Shown: positions 24,002 to 34,860 of the stretch, piece after piece | How the letters are laid out: each line of letters begins with the position of its first letter | How positions within the stretch are numbered: position 1 is the first letter of the stretch | From: Perilla frutescens | Lineage: Eukaryota; Streptophyta; Magnoliopsida; Lamiales; Lamiaceae | Direction: 5' to 3' | Length of the DNA: 64,000 nt | Assembly: GCA_026008535.1 (NCBI GenBank) | Contig: BRKX01000014.1 | Location: forward strand, 46,940,506 to 47,004,505 | Made by a program: the position numbers and the translations under genes | Notes under the pieces: model-generated | Databases searched by the model: none | What the model was told of the DNA's origin: nothing | Seen by the model: only the letters and a program-made list of their open reading frames with translations

Positions 24002-25417
24002 GAGGTTCTACACTCTTTGTAGGAGAGGCCTCTGCGTTTTTACTAAGGATGTTGAGATTGACATTAATGCGTTATTTAATTTTTCCTCAAAAAACGAAAT
24101 AAAATGTTTATTTAATTACTATCTCTATAAAGGCAGGAAAGAGACGGCATAAAATGACGTTTTAACTAAAAACCAAGAAAAAAATGCAAGCTTTTAATTA
24201 CATACATACTTCAACTTATAATTTGTCCTTTATTTCAAAACACACACACACACATATGAACAACTCACAATCGCTATTCGAAAATGCATACCGGATAAAC
24301 TCCGCTCCTATACAGTAGTACTACAAATCCTACTCTTATGTAGACAGTGTTCGTAAAAAAATGAGATGTTCGAAAATCTCCAAATGAAAAAATGGTATAT
24401 ATAATTGATAAGATTTAAAAATCGTATTGAAATTAGTAGGGAGTTTTCGGTATATTATCCATTTTGAAAAGATGATGACTATTTAATTAAAGTGCATCTT
24501 CTTCTAAAAGAAATAAACAAAATTAAAGTGTATCAAAGTCATTTTTTTTTGCACATACTAAACATTTGACTGATAACTTTTGATATCCATTATTTGCCAG
24601 AAGTAACAAAATCATCGTATTGTCATGTCAAGTGTACTAATATGCAATGCCATCGACTTTTTAGTTTAAGAGAAAACTAGCAAGATTCTACAAGAAAATA
24701 AGCTGAGATTGCACTCTACCGCTCAAAATCAAATCAAATAGTTTAATACTCAACTCAAGTTTATTTGTGAAAAATTTATTTGAACTCGACTTGATGAGCC
24801 ATATCAAAGAAGTTCGAATATAATTTTGTGTTTGATCTAAATCTCGATTTGAACTTGAATTTAAGCTTGATAAGTAAAAATAGAGCAAATATGTACAAAA
24901 AGCTCATTTGAGCTCGACTTGATATAATTTTAAATAAGTTTGAACAAGTGTATATTCGGACTCGACTCGACTCATTTATAATCTTATATTTGCCTATTAT
25001 TTCTTGGAACATATGGACATAATTTACTATTCCAACATTAATTATATTTCTTCCCGTATTCCAACTATTACATTTTCGTCATATATATTTAAAATATTTA
25101 ATATTTATCAACTAAAAAAATATTAAATATATATGACAAAAATTCAATAATTGATATATAAAATGAAATACAAATTAAAGTGGAAATGGAGGATCTGATC
25201 TCCATAAATTAAAGACAAGATAAAAATAAATTTAAAAAAGAAAGAAAGAAAGAAAAAGTCTCTTGCAACATGATGTGAAGCTTTCACGGAAATTGAGAAT
25301 GTAAAAAAATGAGGAATAAATTGTCGGATGAGTTTGATCGAACCATAGATATATCTTGCTTGTCTTTGTTTTCGGCCTTTCCTTTTCATGGCCTCCATTA
25401 TATCTGTATCTTTACAT

Positions 25418-25421
<4 letters not shown>
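23999..25421. other. AT-rich intergenic DNA, nothing recognised
   Basis: It contains a CA microsatellite (24240-24256) and a run of CTCGACTTGA-like repeats (24780-24970) without coding character. No gene or element boundary could be supported. Confidence 0.55.

Positions 25422-25499
<78 letters not shown>
25422..25499. repeat. (TC)n microsatellite, 39 units
   Basis: A perfect TC tract of 78 bases. The serine/leucine-rich open frames on either strand are artefacts of it. Confidence 0.97.
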
Positions 25500-25502
<3 letters not shown>

Positions 25503-25729
25503 CATGTATATATAGTTAGGCCCATCAAAATTCTCTCACCAAAGTCATTCTCACTGTTTTTATGATATGCTTCTATTACAACCACCTTGCAGTTGTGAGC
25601 AGGCATATATAATTGATCATTTATGATTTTTTGTTTCTTTCATATATATATATATATATATATAAGAGGTAAAATTTTAAATAATCATTTTGACTTAGTG
25701 AAAAATATTTTTAGCCACATGGACAAAAT

Positions 25730-26000
25730 AATCCTCTGTCGTGTACCCTAGTCGTGCAACAATATATGTAAAATCTGAATGCTGCACGAATAGACTTAGT
25801 CGTGTAACTTCATTCGTGTAGTAGTGTAAATTTGAATTGTTGCACGACTACGCTAATTCGTGCAATAGTATATAAATTTATAATGTTGCATGAATGGACT
25901 TATTCGTGCACCCCACTTATGTAGCAATATTAATTTGTACTAATACACAATCATATATCATTCGTGCATCCAAATAATACACTCTAGTCGTGTAGCTCAC
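25730..26000. repeat. Array of degenerate CGTGCA/TGCACGA-containing units
   Basis: Motifs such as GTCGTGCAAC, TGCACGAATAGACT, TTGCACGACTACG, TTCGTGCAATAG, TTCGTGCACC, ATTCGTGCATCC and GTCGTGTAGCTC recur every 25-60 bases in both orientations. The array is non-coding and of unknown origin. Confidence 0.5.
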
Positions 26001-27105
26001 AATTTTTGTGAAGAGCAATTAAGTATTTTCAGCGAAAAAGTGACTATAAATAATAATCTTTTAAAAGGTGACTAAAAACACAATATACTAAATGAAAATA
26101 GCTATTTTTATATATTAACACTATATATAATAGGTCGGACAACTCATCCTTTTTCATTTACTATCACTAGATATAGTCTAAATCTTTTATTTGATCATTT
26201 TAACATCTCATATTTTATTTCACCGTCACATGTGGTATGACGGTCAATAAATATATGATATATATGGTCAAATATATTCATAACATATGAAATTGAAATA
26301 TGTGCCGGTACAACTTAAGTATAAATTAAAAAACCCTATATTACTCCATTTTGTTGTGCACATTCAAAAATGTACATATTTAGTGCGTAACAGTTAAAAA
26401 AATCTTTTAAAAATGATTTAGATTGAAGTTCTTACACATGTTGTACTTAGTTGACCCAAATTTCAAGTAAAAATGTACTTAGTTTTAATATTTTAACACT
26501 ACAAAACTTATATTCATGTGTTTCTATGCTTGAAATCAATCAAAAAATACTCATTGCGTTATATATCATACTTACTATACATGCTAGATCACTTATGGTA
26601 TTAAAAACCCTATATTACTCCATTTTGTTGTCATGCTTGAGATCATGCTCGCACGTTACGCTCGATATGATGTCACCTTCGTGTCCCGCCCAAATAGAAT
26701 TTGTTAGGTAGCAAATGTGTGTAATTTAATTAATTTTTCATATATATATATATATTGTGTGTGTTCTAGGTTAAGTTGGTAATTAAAGTGGTCAATTGCT
26801 TTAACAAACTCTCCTACACCATACGTACGTACGAATAAATCCACATAGTTGTACATCTATAGCTAGAGATCCATAGAATTAATAGGTATACGTAACAATC
26901 ACACACATTGTTGGTTGATCGTACTAGATATATATATGGACAATTATATTTTACCAAAATAAATGCAAACAGCTAAGTAGATCATGGCATTATATGATGA
27001 GATGACATACCTCACTAAAATGCAACTACAATGACCTCTCCTAACCAATGGCTCAGAACTTCAGCCACTGCATGTATCTAAAAAATCGGAAAATGAAACA
27101 TTTGG
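26001..27105. other. AT-rich intergenic DNA
   Basis: It contains a direct repeat of about 30 bases (CCCTATATTACTCCATTTTG at about 26334 and again at 26604) and a TA tract near 26740. No coding region was seen. Confidence 0.55.
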
Positions 27106-27384
27106 AGCATTTGCAGAGAAAATTTCGATTTTGGTCCCATAGGTTATGGGGTATTCCGTTTTTGGTCCCGACCATTTCGATTTTGGTCTTATAGGATACG
27201 AAGTATCATTTTCGGTCATGCCGTGACGTTTTCTGTTAAAAATTGTATCGATTTTGGTCTCATTTTGATCCCAAATAAAAAATTTCCAGAAATTCATCAA
27301 CGATTTTGAAGGCAAATTTAACCTCTTGTTTGCTATTATTTTGGAGGGAATTTTCACATCTTTTTGGAGGGAAAATTCCCACCA

Positions 27385-27485
27385 TCATTGACACTATAAA
27401 TACCAACTCACCAAACAAAATAAAGATCTAACACAACACAATTACCAAGCTACCAAAGCACAAGAAACAATACCAAAAAAAAGCT
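27385..27485 (+). promoter_or_regulatory. Putative promoter and leader of the GRF gene
   Basis: CTATAAATACC at 27393-27403 lies about 90 bases upstream of the ATG at 27486, a normal plant TATA spacing with a leader of roughly 60 bases. It sits about 220 bases inside the left terminal repeat, so the element supplies its own promoter. Confidence 0.5.
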
Positions 27486-27818
27486 ATGTCTGCCACATCC
27501 TCAAGCAAAAATTTTGGCAAAGCTTACATGGTGTGTCATTGTGGAAAAGATGCACGTACATACGTTTCAAAGAAGCCGACAAGTAAAGGTAGGACATTTC
27601 ATACATGTCCAGATTCTCAAAATGGGGGGTGTGGTTTTTTTCTTTGGGCTGATGAAGATGGAGCTGGAGCTGAGGAAAAATCTCTTGACAATGAACAATT
27701 GAAGAAAATGGCTAAAGAGTTGAAGAAAATTTCTGAAAATGTTGCAGAAATAAATAAGCTAGGGAAAATGATATTACTAGTGCTCTTGTTTTCCTTGGTA
27801 ATTAAATTATTCAAATGA
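27486..27818 (+). CDS. GRF-type zinc finger protein with coiled coil and C-terminal membrane segment
   Basis: 110 residues with no lesion. Residues 17-58 form a GRF-type zinc finger: CHC at 17-19, GRTFHTC at 35-41, then CGFFLWADED at 49-58. Likely zinc ligands are Cys/His 17-19, C41 and C49; the GRF family binds single-stranded or structured nucleic acid in other proteins. Residues about 60-92 are charged and heptad-like (KKMAKELKKISENVAEINKL), a probable coiled coil. Residues about 93-108 (MILLVLLFSLVIKLF) form a hydrophobic C-terminal anchor. The family resembles the Arabidopsis At4g04775-type small GRF proteins. It lies inside the Mutator-like element, convergent to the transposase, in the place that mudrB holds in MuDR. 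Its role in transposition is unknown; a captured host gene is the alternative. Confidence 0.85.
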   Translation: MSATSSSKNFGKAYMVCHCGKDARTYVSKKPTSKGRTFHTCPDSQNGGCGFFLWADEDGAGAEEKSLDNEQLKKMAKELKKISENVAEINKLGKMILLVLLFSLVIKLFK

Positions 27819-28270
27819 TCAGCATAGAATAACACTAATTTTCCCTTGTATTGTATGCACTAATTTCAGTTGTAATGTATGCAGAATTTCCCCCCTGTAT
27901 TGTATGCAGAATTTCAGAATTTCAGATGTAATGAAGCACTAATTTCCAGTAAATCATTAAGGCCATATGTTTCAACTACATACACAAGCCCCCAAAAGAT
28001 AACAAGAGTTTCACTGACTGCTACTGCATATCATGATTCAAAAACCATCATGATTCAAAAAGCATGGCAAAAAAAGCCCAACAATTAGTGCTAAACTACT
28101 GTGGAACATAAAACACAAAAAAGCAGTAGCATTTATCTACATGTTATGCACATGTTATCATCAAAAAAGCCCCAGTAGCAGACACCAAGAGGATTACATT
28201 AAACTTCTTTAGCAGAACTGGCTTTCTTTGCATCTCTCAAACTAGATAATGTCACATACTTCTTACCTCC
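27819..28270. other. Spacer between the two convergent genes of the Mutator-like element
   Basis: AT-rich and non-coding. It should hold both polyadenylation regions. Near-repeats of TTGTATTGTATGCA and AATTTCAG occur at 27849-27925. Confidence 0.5.
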
Positions 28271-31200
28271 TTAAGAGAATACTTTCATGCTCTCTAAGCC
28301 CCTCTTTGCACCAGTAGAAGGTCCACTAATGAACTTAGTTGGATGGAAGCTCATTGGAGGAGGAGCTCTGATTTGAACACCCATTGTGGTTGGTCGTAGA
28401 GCATTGACAGCTTGTGAAATAGTATAAGCCTCTTGATGCACCTCAGTCTGCCTTGGTTGAGAACTTCCAGCAAGTGCAGCTCTTTTTTCAACCAAAAAAT
28501 TAAGATAAGTAAGTGAAATTTAGATAGTCAGGTTAATTTAGATAGTAAGTCAAGTAAATTAAGATCAGCAACTCACAAGCTCCTTTCTCTCCTGCACAGT
28601 AGTTGGTCTGGTGCTTTTGTGTGTATACTCATCTATAAAAGCATCTATGGCAGCATCATCTTCATCTTCTTGTGTCATTGGATAGTCAGGTTGGGTCATT
28701 TCTTGCACATCAGCTTCTATTGTGGGTTTTTCAGCTTTTTCAGCAGCCTAAGGAACATATATACATAGAACAGATTATAGTTAGTGCACTGCATAACAAT
28801 ATGAAATCATAAATTCAACTTAATATGACCTTTTTTCCCACAGGTACTACAGGTGACCTTAAACCTTTGTTTTCCCATTTTTTGCAGGTCACTTGCACTC
28901 CCTTGTCTCTGCCTCTTCTTTGGAGTTTCACTGAGCCCAATTTTCCTTGCCTTTTCAGGCCTACCCTTTTTCTTTTTAAGCATTGTAGGTGGCATTGGTG
29001 GTATGTAACCTGTCTTCTGCCACAGTTCTTCTCCATTCATAGGGTTTATAGAATGACTGTAAACTGCATCATAGGTTTGCACAGAGTAACAAACAGCAAC
29101 AAAATCTTCAGGATCTCCCCCTTCTGCACAAATTGCACTTATAGCATGCTTACAGGGAATGCCAGACAACTCCCACCTCCTACAGTCACAAGTATGATGC
29201 TCTAAGTGCACAGCATACCTTGAGCCATCATAGCTTGACACCTCATATGTCTTTTCACTAGCTTTTATGGGAATACAGTCACCAGAGGCCTCCATGTTCT
29301 TTCCCACAATCCCCCTAATCTTGCCACAAAGCTTTCTGCCCTCCCACTTAAGCTCACTCCTCTCTCTATATCTCTGCAGCCTAGACATCATATACTCCCT
29401 GATCCATTCTAGCATAGTTAAAATTGGTCTGTCCCTAGCATCCACTAAACAAGCATTAAATTGCTCACACATATTATTCACTAAAGTATCACACTTTCCA
29501 AAAGTGGAAAAGTGTGATTTTAACCATTCTGTTGGTGGCTTAGATTGTAGCCACTCTAGACACTTCTTATCCAGCTTCCCTATCTCAAGCATTGCATTGT
29601 TAAATGCAGGAATGGTAGTTGCATTGGCTGCTTTCCATAATAGTGTTTTGAAGTTCTTCCCCCTGAACCCAGCCCTCTTCATGTTCCCATGTAAATGCTT
29701 AATACAAAATCTGTTCTCCACATATGGCAGAACCTTCTCAAAAGCACCAATGAGCCCTTTTTGCTTGTCTGACATAAATGTGTAGACATCTTCCCTTTCT
29801 GTCAGCAAATCCTCCTTCAAAAGCAGCAAGAACCACTCCCAAGATTCCTTATTCTCTACTGAAACTACTGCATAAGCTAAAGGGTATGGATCATTATTGG
29901 GGTCCATACATACTGCTGTCAGTAGCACACCTGAGTTAAGCCCACTTAAATGGCAACCATCTACACCTATCCATGGCCTACAACCTGCTCTGAATCCATT
30001 CTTTACATCATTGAGACACACATAGAACCTCTTAAATTTGTTGGTAGCCTCTGTAACATCACATTGTAGAATCACAGTGGAACCTGGATTCCTTTCTCTC
30101 AAACACTCTGCATAGTCCCACAGCCTAGAGTATTGGTCAGTGTTAGACCCTTCAATCAGCTTGAGCACCTTCTGTCTTGCTCTAATAGCTTGTTGATGTG
30201 ACACATACACTCCAAGCTCAGATATTGCTGATTTCCTAAAGCTCTTTATGCTCTTCTTTGGATCACATCTGAAAGACCTTTCAAACCTCTTTGCCAACCA
30301 CCCTGACTTAGCATTAGACCCATGAAACTGTCTAGCACAACCGTGTACCAAACTCAGCTCCCTAATCTAAAATGATGTTTCATCTTTCACCTTAAGTGCA
30401 TTTATATGCCCTGCACACCCTTCATCTGCCTTTTTGCACCTTGCATAGATCCTTCTGGTATCATTTTTAATAAACCTTGTTGTTCTTCCTATCTCAATTG
30501 AGTGGCTGTTGACGGCCTCCTTGAACTCTAGCTTGGTACTGAACAACTGCCCCAGGTAAAATATAGAATTCTGTGGTCTTAGTACTTTTTCAGCCCTCAT
30601 ACTCAAATTATTGGACCCATCTTCATTTTCAGATGGTAGACTCTCAAGCTCACTCATCTCATTCTCATCATCTGAGGCACTAATACTCTCAGAGTGAGCA
30701 GCATCAATATTAGCTCCTTTGGTACCCACCCACTCAACATCATTATCTACATTCTCATTGTAGATAATGTCATCTAACAGATCATCATAACTGTCCTCAT
30801 CATATTTGAAATCCTCATCATCACATTCACTATCAGTCTCTAAACCCTCTTCCATCAGGGCCTTTCCTTTCCCTTTTGATCCTAAGTCATCTTCCATTAT
30901 AGCCTTTCCCTTGTTTACAACAACTGGTCCCTCTGCATCATGTTCTATACCATCTGCATCATCTTCTATACCCTCTGCATCATCTTCCATTATAGTTGTC
31001 AAGGCCTTTCCCTTCTCAGCAACTAAACCCTCTGCCATCAGGGATTTTCCTTCCCCAGCACCTAAACCCTCTGCATGAGTTAATGATATCCCTTTCCCTA
31101 GCAACTAAACCCTCTGCCATCAGGGATTTTCCTTCCCCAGCACCTAAACCCTCTGCATGAGTTAATGCTATCCCTTCCCCAGCACCTAAACCTTCTTCCA

Positions 31201-31833
31201 TCAGGGGTTTCCCTTCCCAGCATCATCATCTAGACCCTCTGCATCTGAAACAGGACCAATAGATGATTTTTCAACACTCTGCAGATAGGTTAACCTATAT
31301 CTCCTTTTAAGCCTATTCTGAAGCTCAACTTCCTGCTCAACATCAACCTCCTTTTCATCATCCAAATATTCCACCTCTCCTTCAACCATTTCCCCAACAG
31401 AAATTGTAGAAATTCTTTCACACTCTAGATATATGGTAAACTCTCTGCTTTTCTCAGCCTCCCTTATCAACAACCAAGTGTCAGCCTCACAATCAATAGC
31501 CTTCAAGATGCCATTTTCAACAATCCCATAAAATTTCTTACTACCCATATACCCTAACTGTTCACATAATTGTTCTAAATACTTCAAGCACCACTTACGC
31601 CTGTCTATAAAATCAAATACACTCATTGTGCCTTCTAAATACTCAAGCTTACCCGCATCAGAAATTGCCATTCCTCCATGCTTTAGCTTCAGAGTGTACC
31701 AATATCGAGACCGAACTAACAAAAATAATTTGAGCAACAATTAAACTTTCAGAAATTGAATGAAACTTACTGGATAAATTGGACAAAACATTTGAGAAAT
31801 GATTCGAAACTTACGGTAGTTTGGGCGTGGCAT
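28271..31833 (-). pseudogene. mudrA-like transposase of the Mutator-like element, disrupted
   Basis: A short first exon (31833-31815, MPRPNY) joins in phase to 31715 through a GT-AG intron. Domains in order: an N-terminal PB1-like region (YWYTLKLKHGG..., 31700-31320); an acidic low-complexity region with GLGAGEG repeats (31250-30700); a MuDR N-terminal domain (LGQLFSTKLEFKEAV, near 30540); the MULE catalytic domain (GCRPWIGVDGCHLSG... FCIKHLHGNMK, 29990-29680); a SWIM zinc finger (CDCRRWELSGIPCKHA, near 29160); and a CCHC knuckle (CSTCGKKGHIK, near 28830). Downstream exons 28750-28577 and about 28490-28271 look like the C-terminus, but their splice joins are uncertain. Lesions: TAG at 30367-30369 in frame within ETSF*IREL, and two compensating frameshifts near 31203 and 31100. 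A coupled internal intron is a less likely explanation of the shifted segment. Confidence 0.9.
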
Positions 31834-32222
31834 TTCCCAAAAAACCTTCCTTCGTATCATCACGTCCCAATATTTCTGTGGAAATTTGGAATTTCTTGCG
31901 AATTTGTGAAAGAGGGTTGAAATTAGGGCAGCGCGATTTTGGGGATTCTTTACGAGTTCTATTTTCTGTCAAATTTGGGGATTTAGGTCTAATTTTATCT
32001 AATTTTCCCCCCAAAATGAGACGCACGTGAGTCGTGTGTGAGGTTTCCGTCAAGCGTTAAAACAGTCGTTTAATTCGTGGGACCAAATTCGATAGTAATA
32101 AACCTATGGGACTAGTTTTGGGTAGTTTTTGTGAAAAAGGACCAAAATCAAAATGGTCGGGACTAAAAACGGAATACCCCATTACCTATGGGACCAAAAT
32201 CGAAATTTTCTCAGCATTTGCA

Positions 32223-33590
32223 TGGTTCATAACCTCAAAAATTAATCATCTCAATGTAGACGATCCATGTGTGTTTGTGTGTCAAGCACATGAGATTTAA
32301 TTCCCGTTGCAATCTCTGTGTTTCACTCTGTGTTACACTTTCAAATTACGAGTTTTTTCTTGTATTTTTGTTCTTCAATTTTATTTTGTTGCGATTTAGT
32401 TTAATTTTACAATTATTTTTTAGGGTTCACTCTGCCCAATTAGGGTTTATAATTTTTTTAGTATTTAATTTTCAATTATATGATTGATTATTTCAAAATT
32501 AAATTTTATAATTTTTTTAAATTCATTTTTTGTTGATAAATGTTGACTGTAACCGGCAACTATTGATACCATGTTAAGATAAGATAAGCTTGCTAGGAAG
32601 AAGATATTTGAGTAAACTGATTTTATTAAACTGAATTGATTATACGAAGGTTACAAGATGTAATTATATATAGTTGAAAATACTATCAAAAGAGAATTAA
32701 TTAGATACAACTAATTCTAATATAACTGATTAATTCCTACTGACACGTAGGACAACTCTATACTAATAGAAGCAAACAAATTATTTATATTATAATTAAT
32801 TTTTATTTTATATTAAATATTATGAAAATCATAAATTTGATAGTGAAACACGGAGGGCAAAAACTTGCATGCACTAGATGAATATAAGGTTATATATATC
32901 AGACGGTCAACGTTTTTGACCGGGTCAAATGCGGGTCAACACATGTTGACTCGGTCAACCCGTAAAAAAGAAAAATGATAAAATAGGTGATAATTTTTAA
33001 TGATACAGATGATACTTTTTGAATTTTGAGTGATACTTTTTAGTGTTACGGTTGATACTGATTTTGATGAATTTATTTATTTATTTATTTTGGCCGATAC
33101 TTTTTAAGAATACAAGTAATACTTTTAGGTTTTTGAGTGATATTTTTTAGTGTTACGGTTGATACTAATTTTGAAGGTTTTTTTTGTAGTTAACCGGATC
33201 AATGCGCGTTTTCCGGGCTTGACCGGTCAACGCGTTGATCCAGTCAATACGCCTGATGGTGCACCTAGAGCACACAAGTGTTTCTCAACACGGAGTGAAA
33301 CATAAAGAAGTGCAACAACAAATTTGAACCGTATATCAAGAGCCAATTAATTTTTTTTACCCACTTCAACTTTTAAAAAACTTATTTTAACCACTAAATT
33401 TTAAAATTACTTATTTCACCTACTTTGGACCAAAATATCATTAACTTCACAAAAGAAAAGAAAAATAAAAATAAAAATGAGAATGAGAATAAAACTAAAA
33501 ATTAAAACTTCATCCCTTTCTCTCACCCATTCCCATTTCTGCAAAAATATTGGCGCCAGTCAACGTCGATGCCGGAGTACTGCTGACGGC
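32223..33590. other. AT-rich spacer with a possible MITE remnant
   Basis: Most is unassigned. Around 32890-33257, ends rich in GGTCAAC/GTTGACC (GACGGTCAACG on the left, GGTCAACGCGTTGATCC on the right) enclose a duplicated segment containing TTAGTGTTACGGTTGATACT (about 33040 and 33155). This may be a small inverted-repeat element. No coding region was seen. Confidence 0.4.
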
Positions 33591-33595
33591 GGTGA

Positions 33596-34810
33596 TGTTG
33601 GAAAATAGGATTTAATAAAGTGAGTGTGACTCATTTTATCCGATTTTTCGTGACCGGGATATTTAATTTTGGAGGAATTAAATACCGTACGATTGCTCTA
33701 TGTCGTGAGTAGATAATCGTAGTATTTTTATTTGCTCAAATCCGATTTTCGGTGAGTGAGAAATAAATGGTTAAAGTTGGTCACACGATTGGGCATTTAT
33801 GGTGTGTGGGATAATGTGTTTAAGACACATTAAATAATCCCACATTGATTTCTTAATCAAATTAAGAAGTGTATTTAAGTGTATTAACACTTAAGTGGAG
33901 TAATCAAGTGCACAAGGATGTGGGCCATGAGCCCACACGCGCAAACATGCGTGCGCCCGCCCGTGCCCGTGCCCGTGCCCTTGTCCTTGCTCGGCTCGTC
34001 TCGTCTCGTCCTCGTCCTCGGACTTGGATCTTGGCAATTGGACTTTGGGCGTACATGGGCTTCCGGGGCTTAGCCGTATCAGTTTTACGGTACAGAAACA
34101 GTCGAGTCGTGGAGCGGGTCGGCGGATCGACTATCCGGGTCTATAACGGCTGTGGACCGGGTCGTGGGTGCACATGGTGCATGTCCAGCTTGAAGGGTAT
34201 AACTCCCATGAGTTAAGAGTCTTCAAGTGAGTAACTGCCACTGGAGCTGGTGGAGCCTTCAGGTAACTGCCATCTGGAGCTGGAGGGACACCTGTCGGGA
34301 TCTGCAGAAGGTAACTCCTGGAGGGCTTAATGGCAGAGCTATAACTCCAGGGGGGTTACAACACCAGGTTTGAATGCCCTCAAACCCTAGCTGTCCCCTG
34401 CAGTGGAGATGTGCCTATAAATAGGACATCCTGCATGGATCCAAATGCCATATTCTGCATACTCGATCACACTTCATATTGTTGCATACGAATCCTTTCG
34501 AGTCAAAGCTCCCAGTTCTCGACGTTGTCTAGTTCACCGGAACCTTGCCGGACTTGTGGTGCTACTACCGGAAGGACGAAGCCGTTTCATCTTTGAAAGA
34601 CAACCGCCAAACCGTGAACACTAGCCGGGGCGTATTTGTCTTGCGGAGAGAGGTCCCCTCAACTCGGCTTGCCTGAACCGGAATCTGCACATCGGTTCCT
34701 AATCTTCTTGCTTTGTTTAAATTCAGTTAAATATTGTAATCGTTATTTCTCTATACTTCTACTTTTCTGTACTTCCATTGTAATTCAAGTGAGGTTAAAA
34801 CGAGACAACA
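33596..34810 (+). repeat. 5' LTR of the copia element (1215 bp)
   Basis: It contains a short GCCCGTGCC-type array (about 33957-34000) in U3 and the TATA box CTATAAATAG at 34415-34424. It lacks about 100 bases present in the 3' LTR (between CATCTGGAGCTGG and GGGACACCTGTCGG). Confidence 0.95.
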
Positions 34811-34860
34811 ATCGCAAGATAAATAACTAAGACTAAAATTAATCAACTACCTTTGCTGGA

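Larger units (their letters stand above)
27116..32212. mobile_element. Mutator-like element with transposase and convergent GRF gene
   Basis: 5097 bp. Terminal inverted repeats at 27116-27176 and 32152-32212 differ at only two of 61 positions and begin GAGAAAATTTCGATTTTGG. It is flanked by an exact 10 bp target duplication AGCATTTGCA (27106-27115 and 32213-32222), in the range known for Mutator elements. It carries two genes facing each other. The mudrA-like transposase runs on the minus strand from the right end, and the small GRF zinc-finger gene runs on the plus strand from the left end. The layout parallels maize MuDR, whose mudrA and mudrB also converge. The transposase is now broken; the GRF gene is not. 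Confidence 0.95.
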
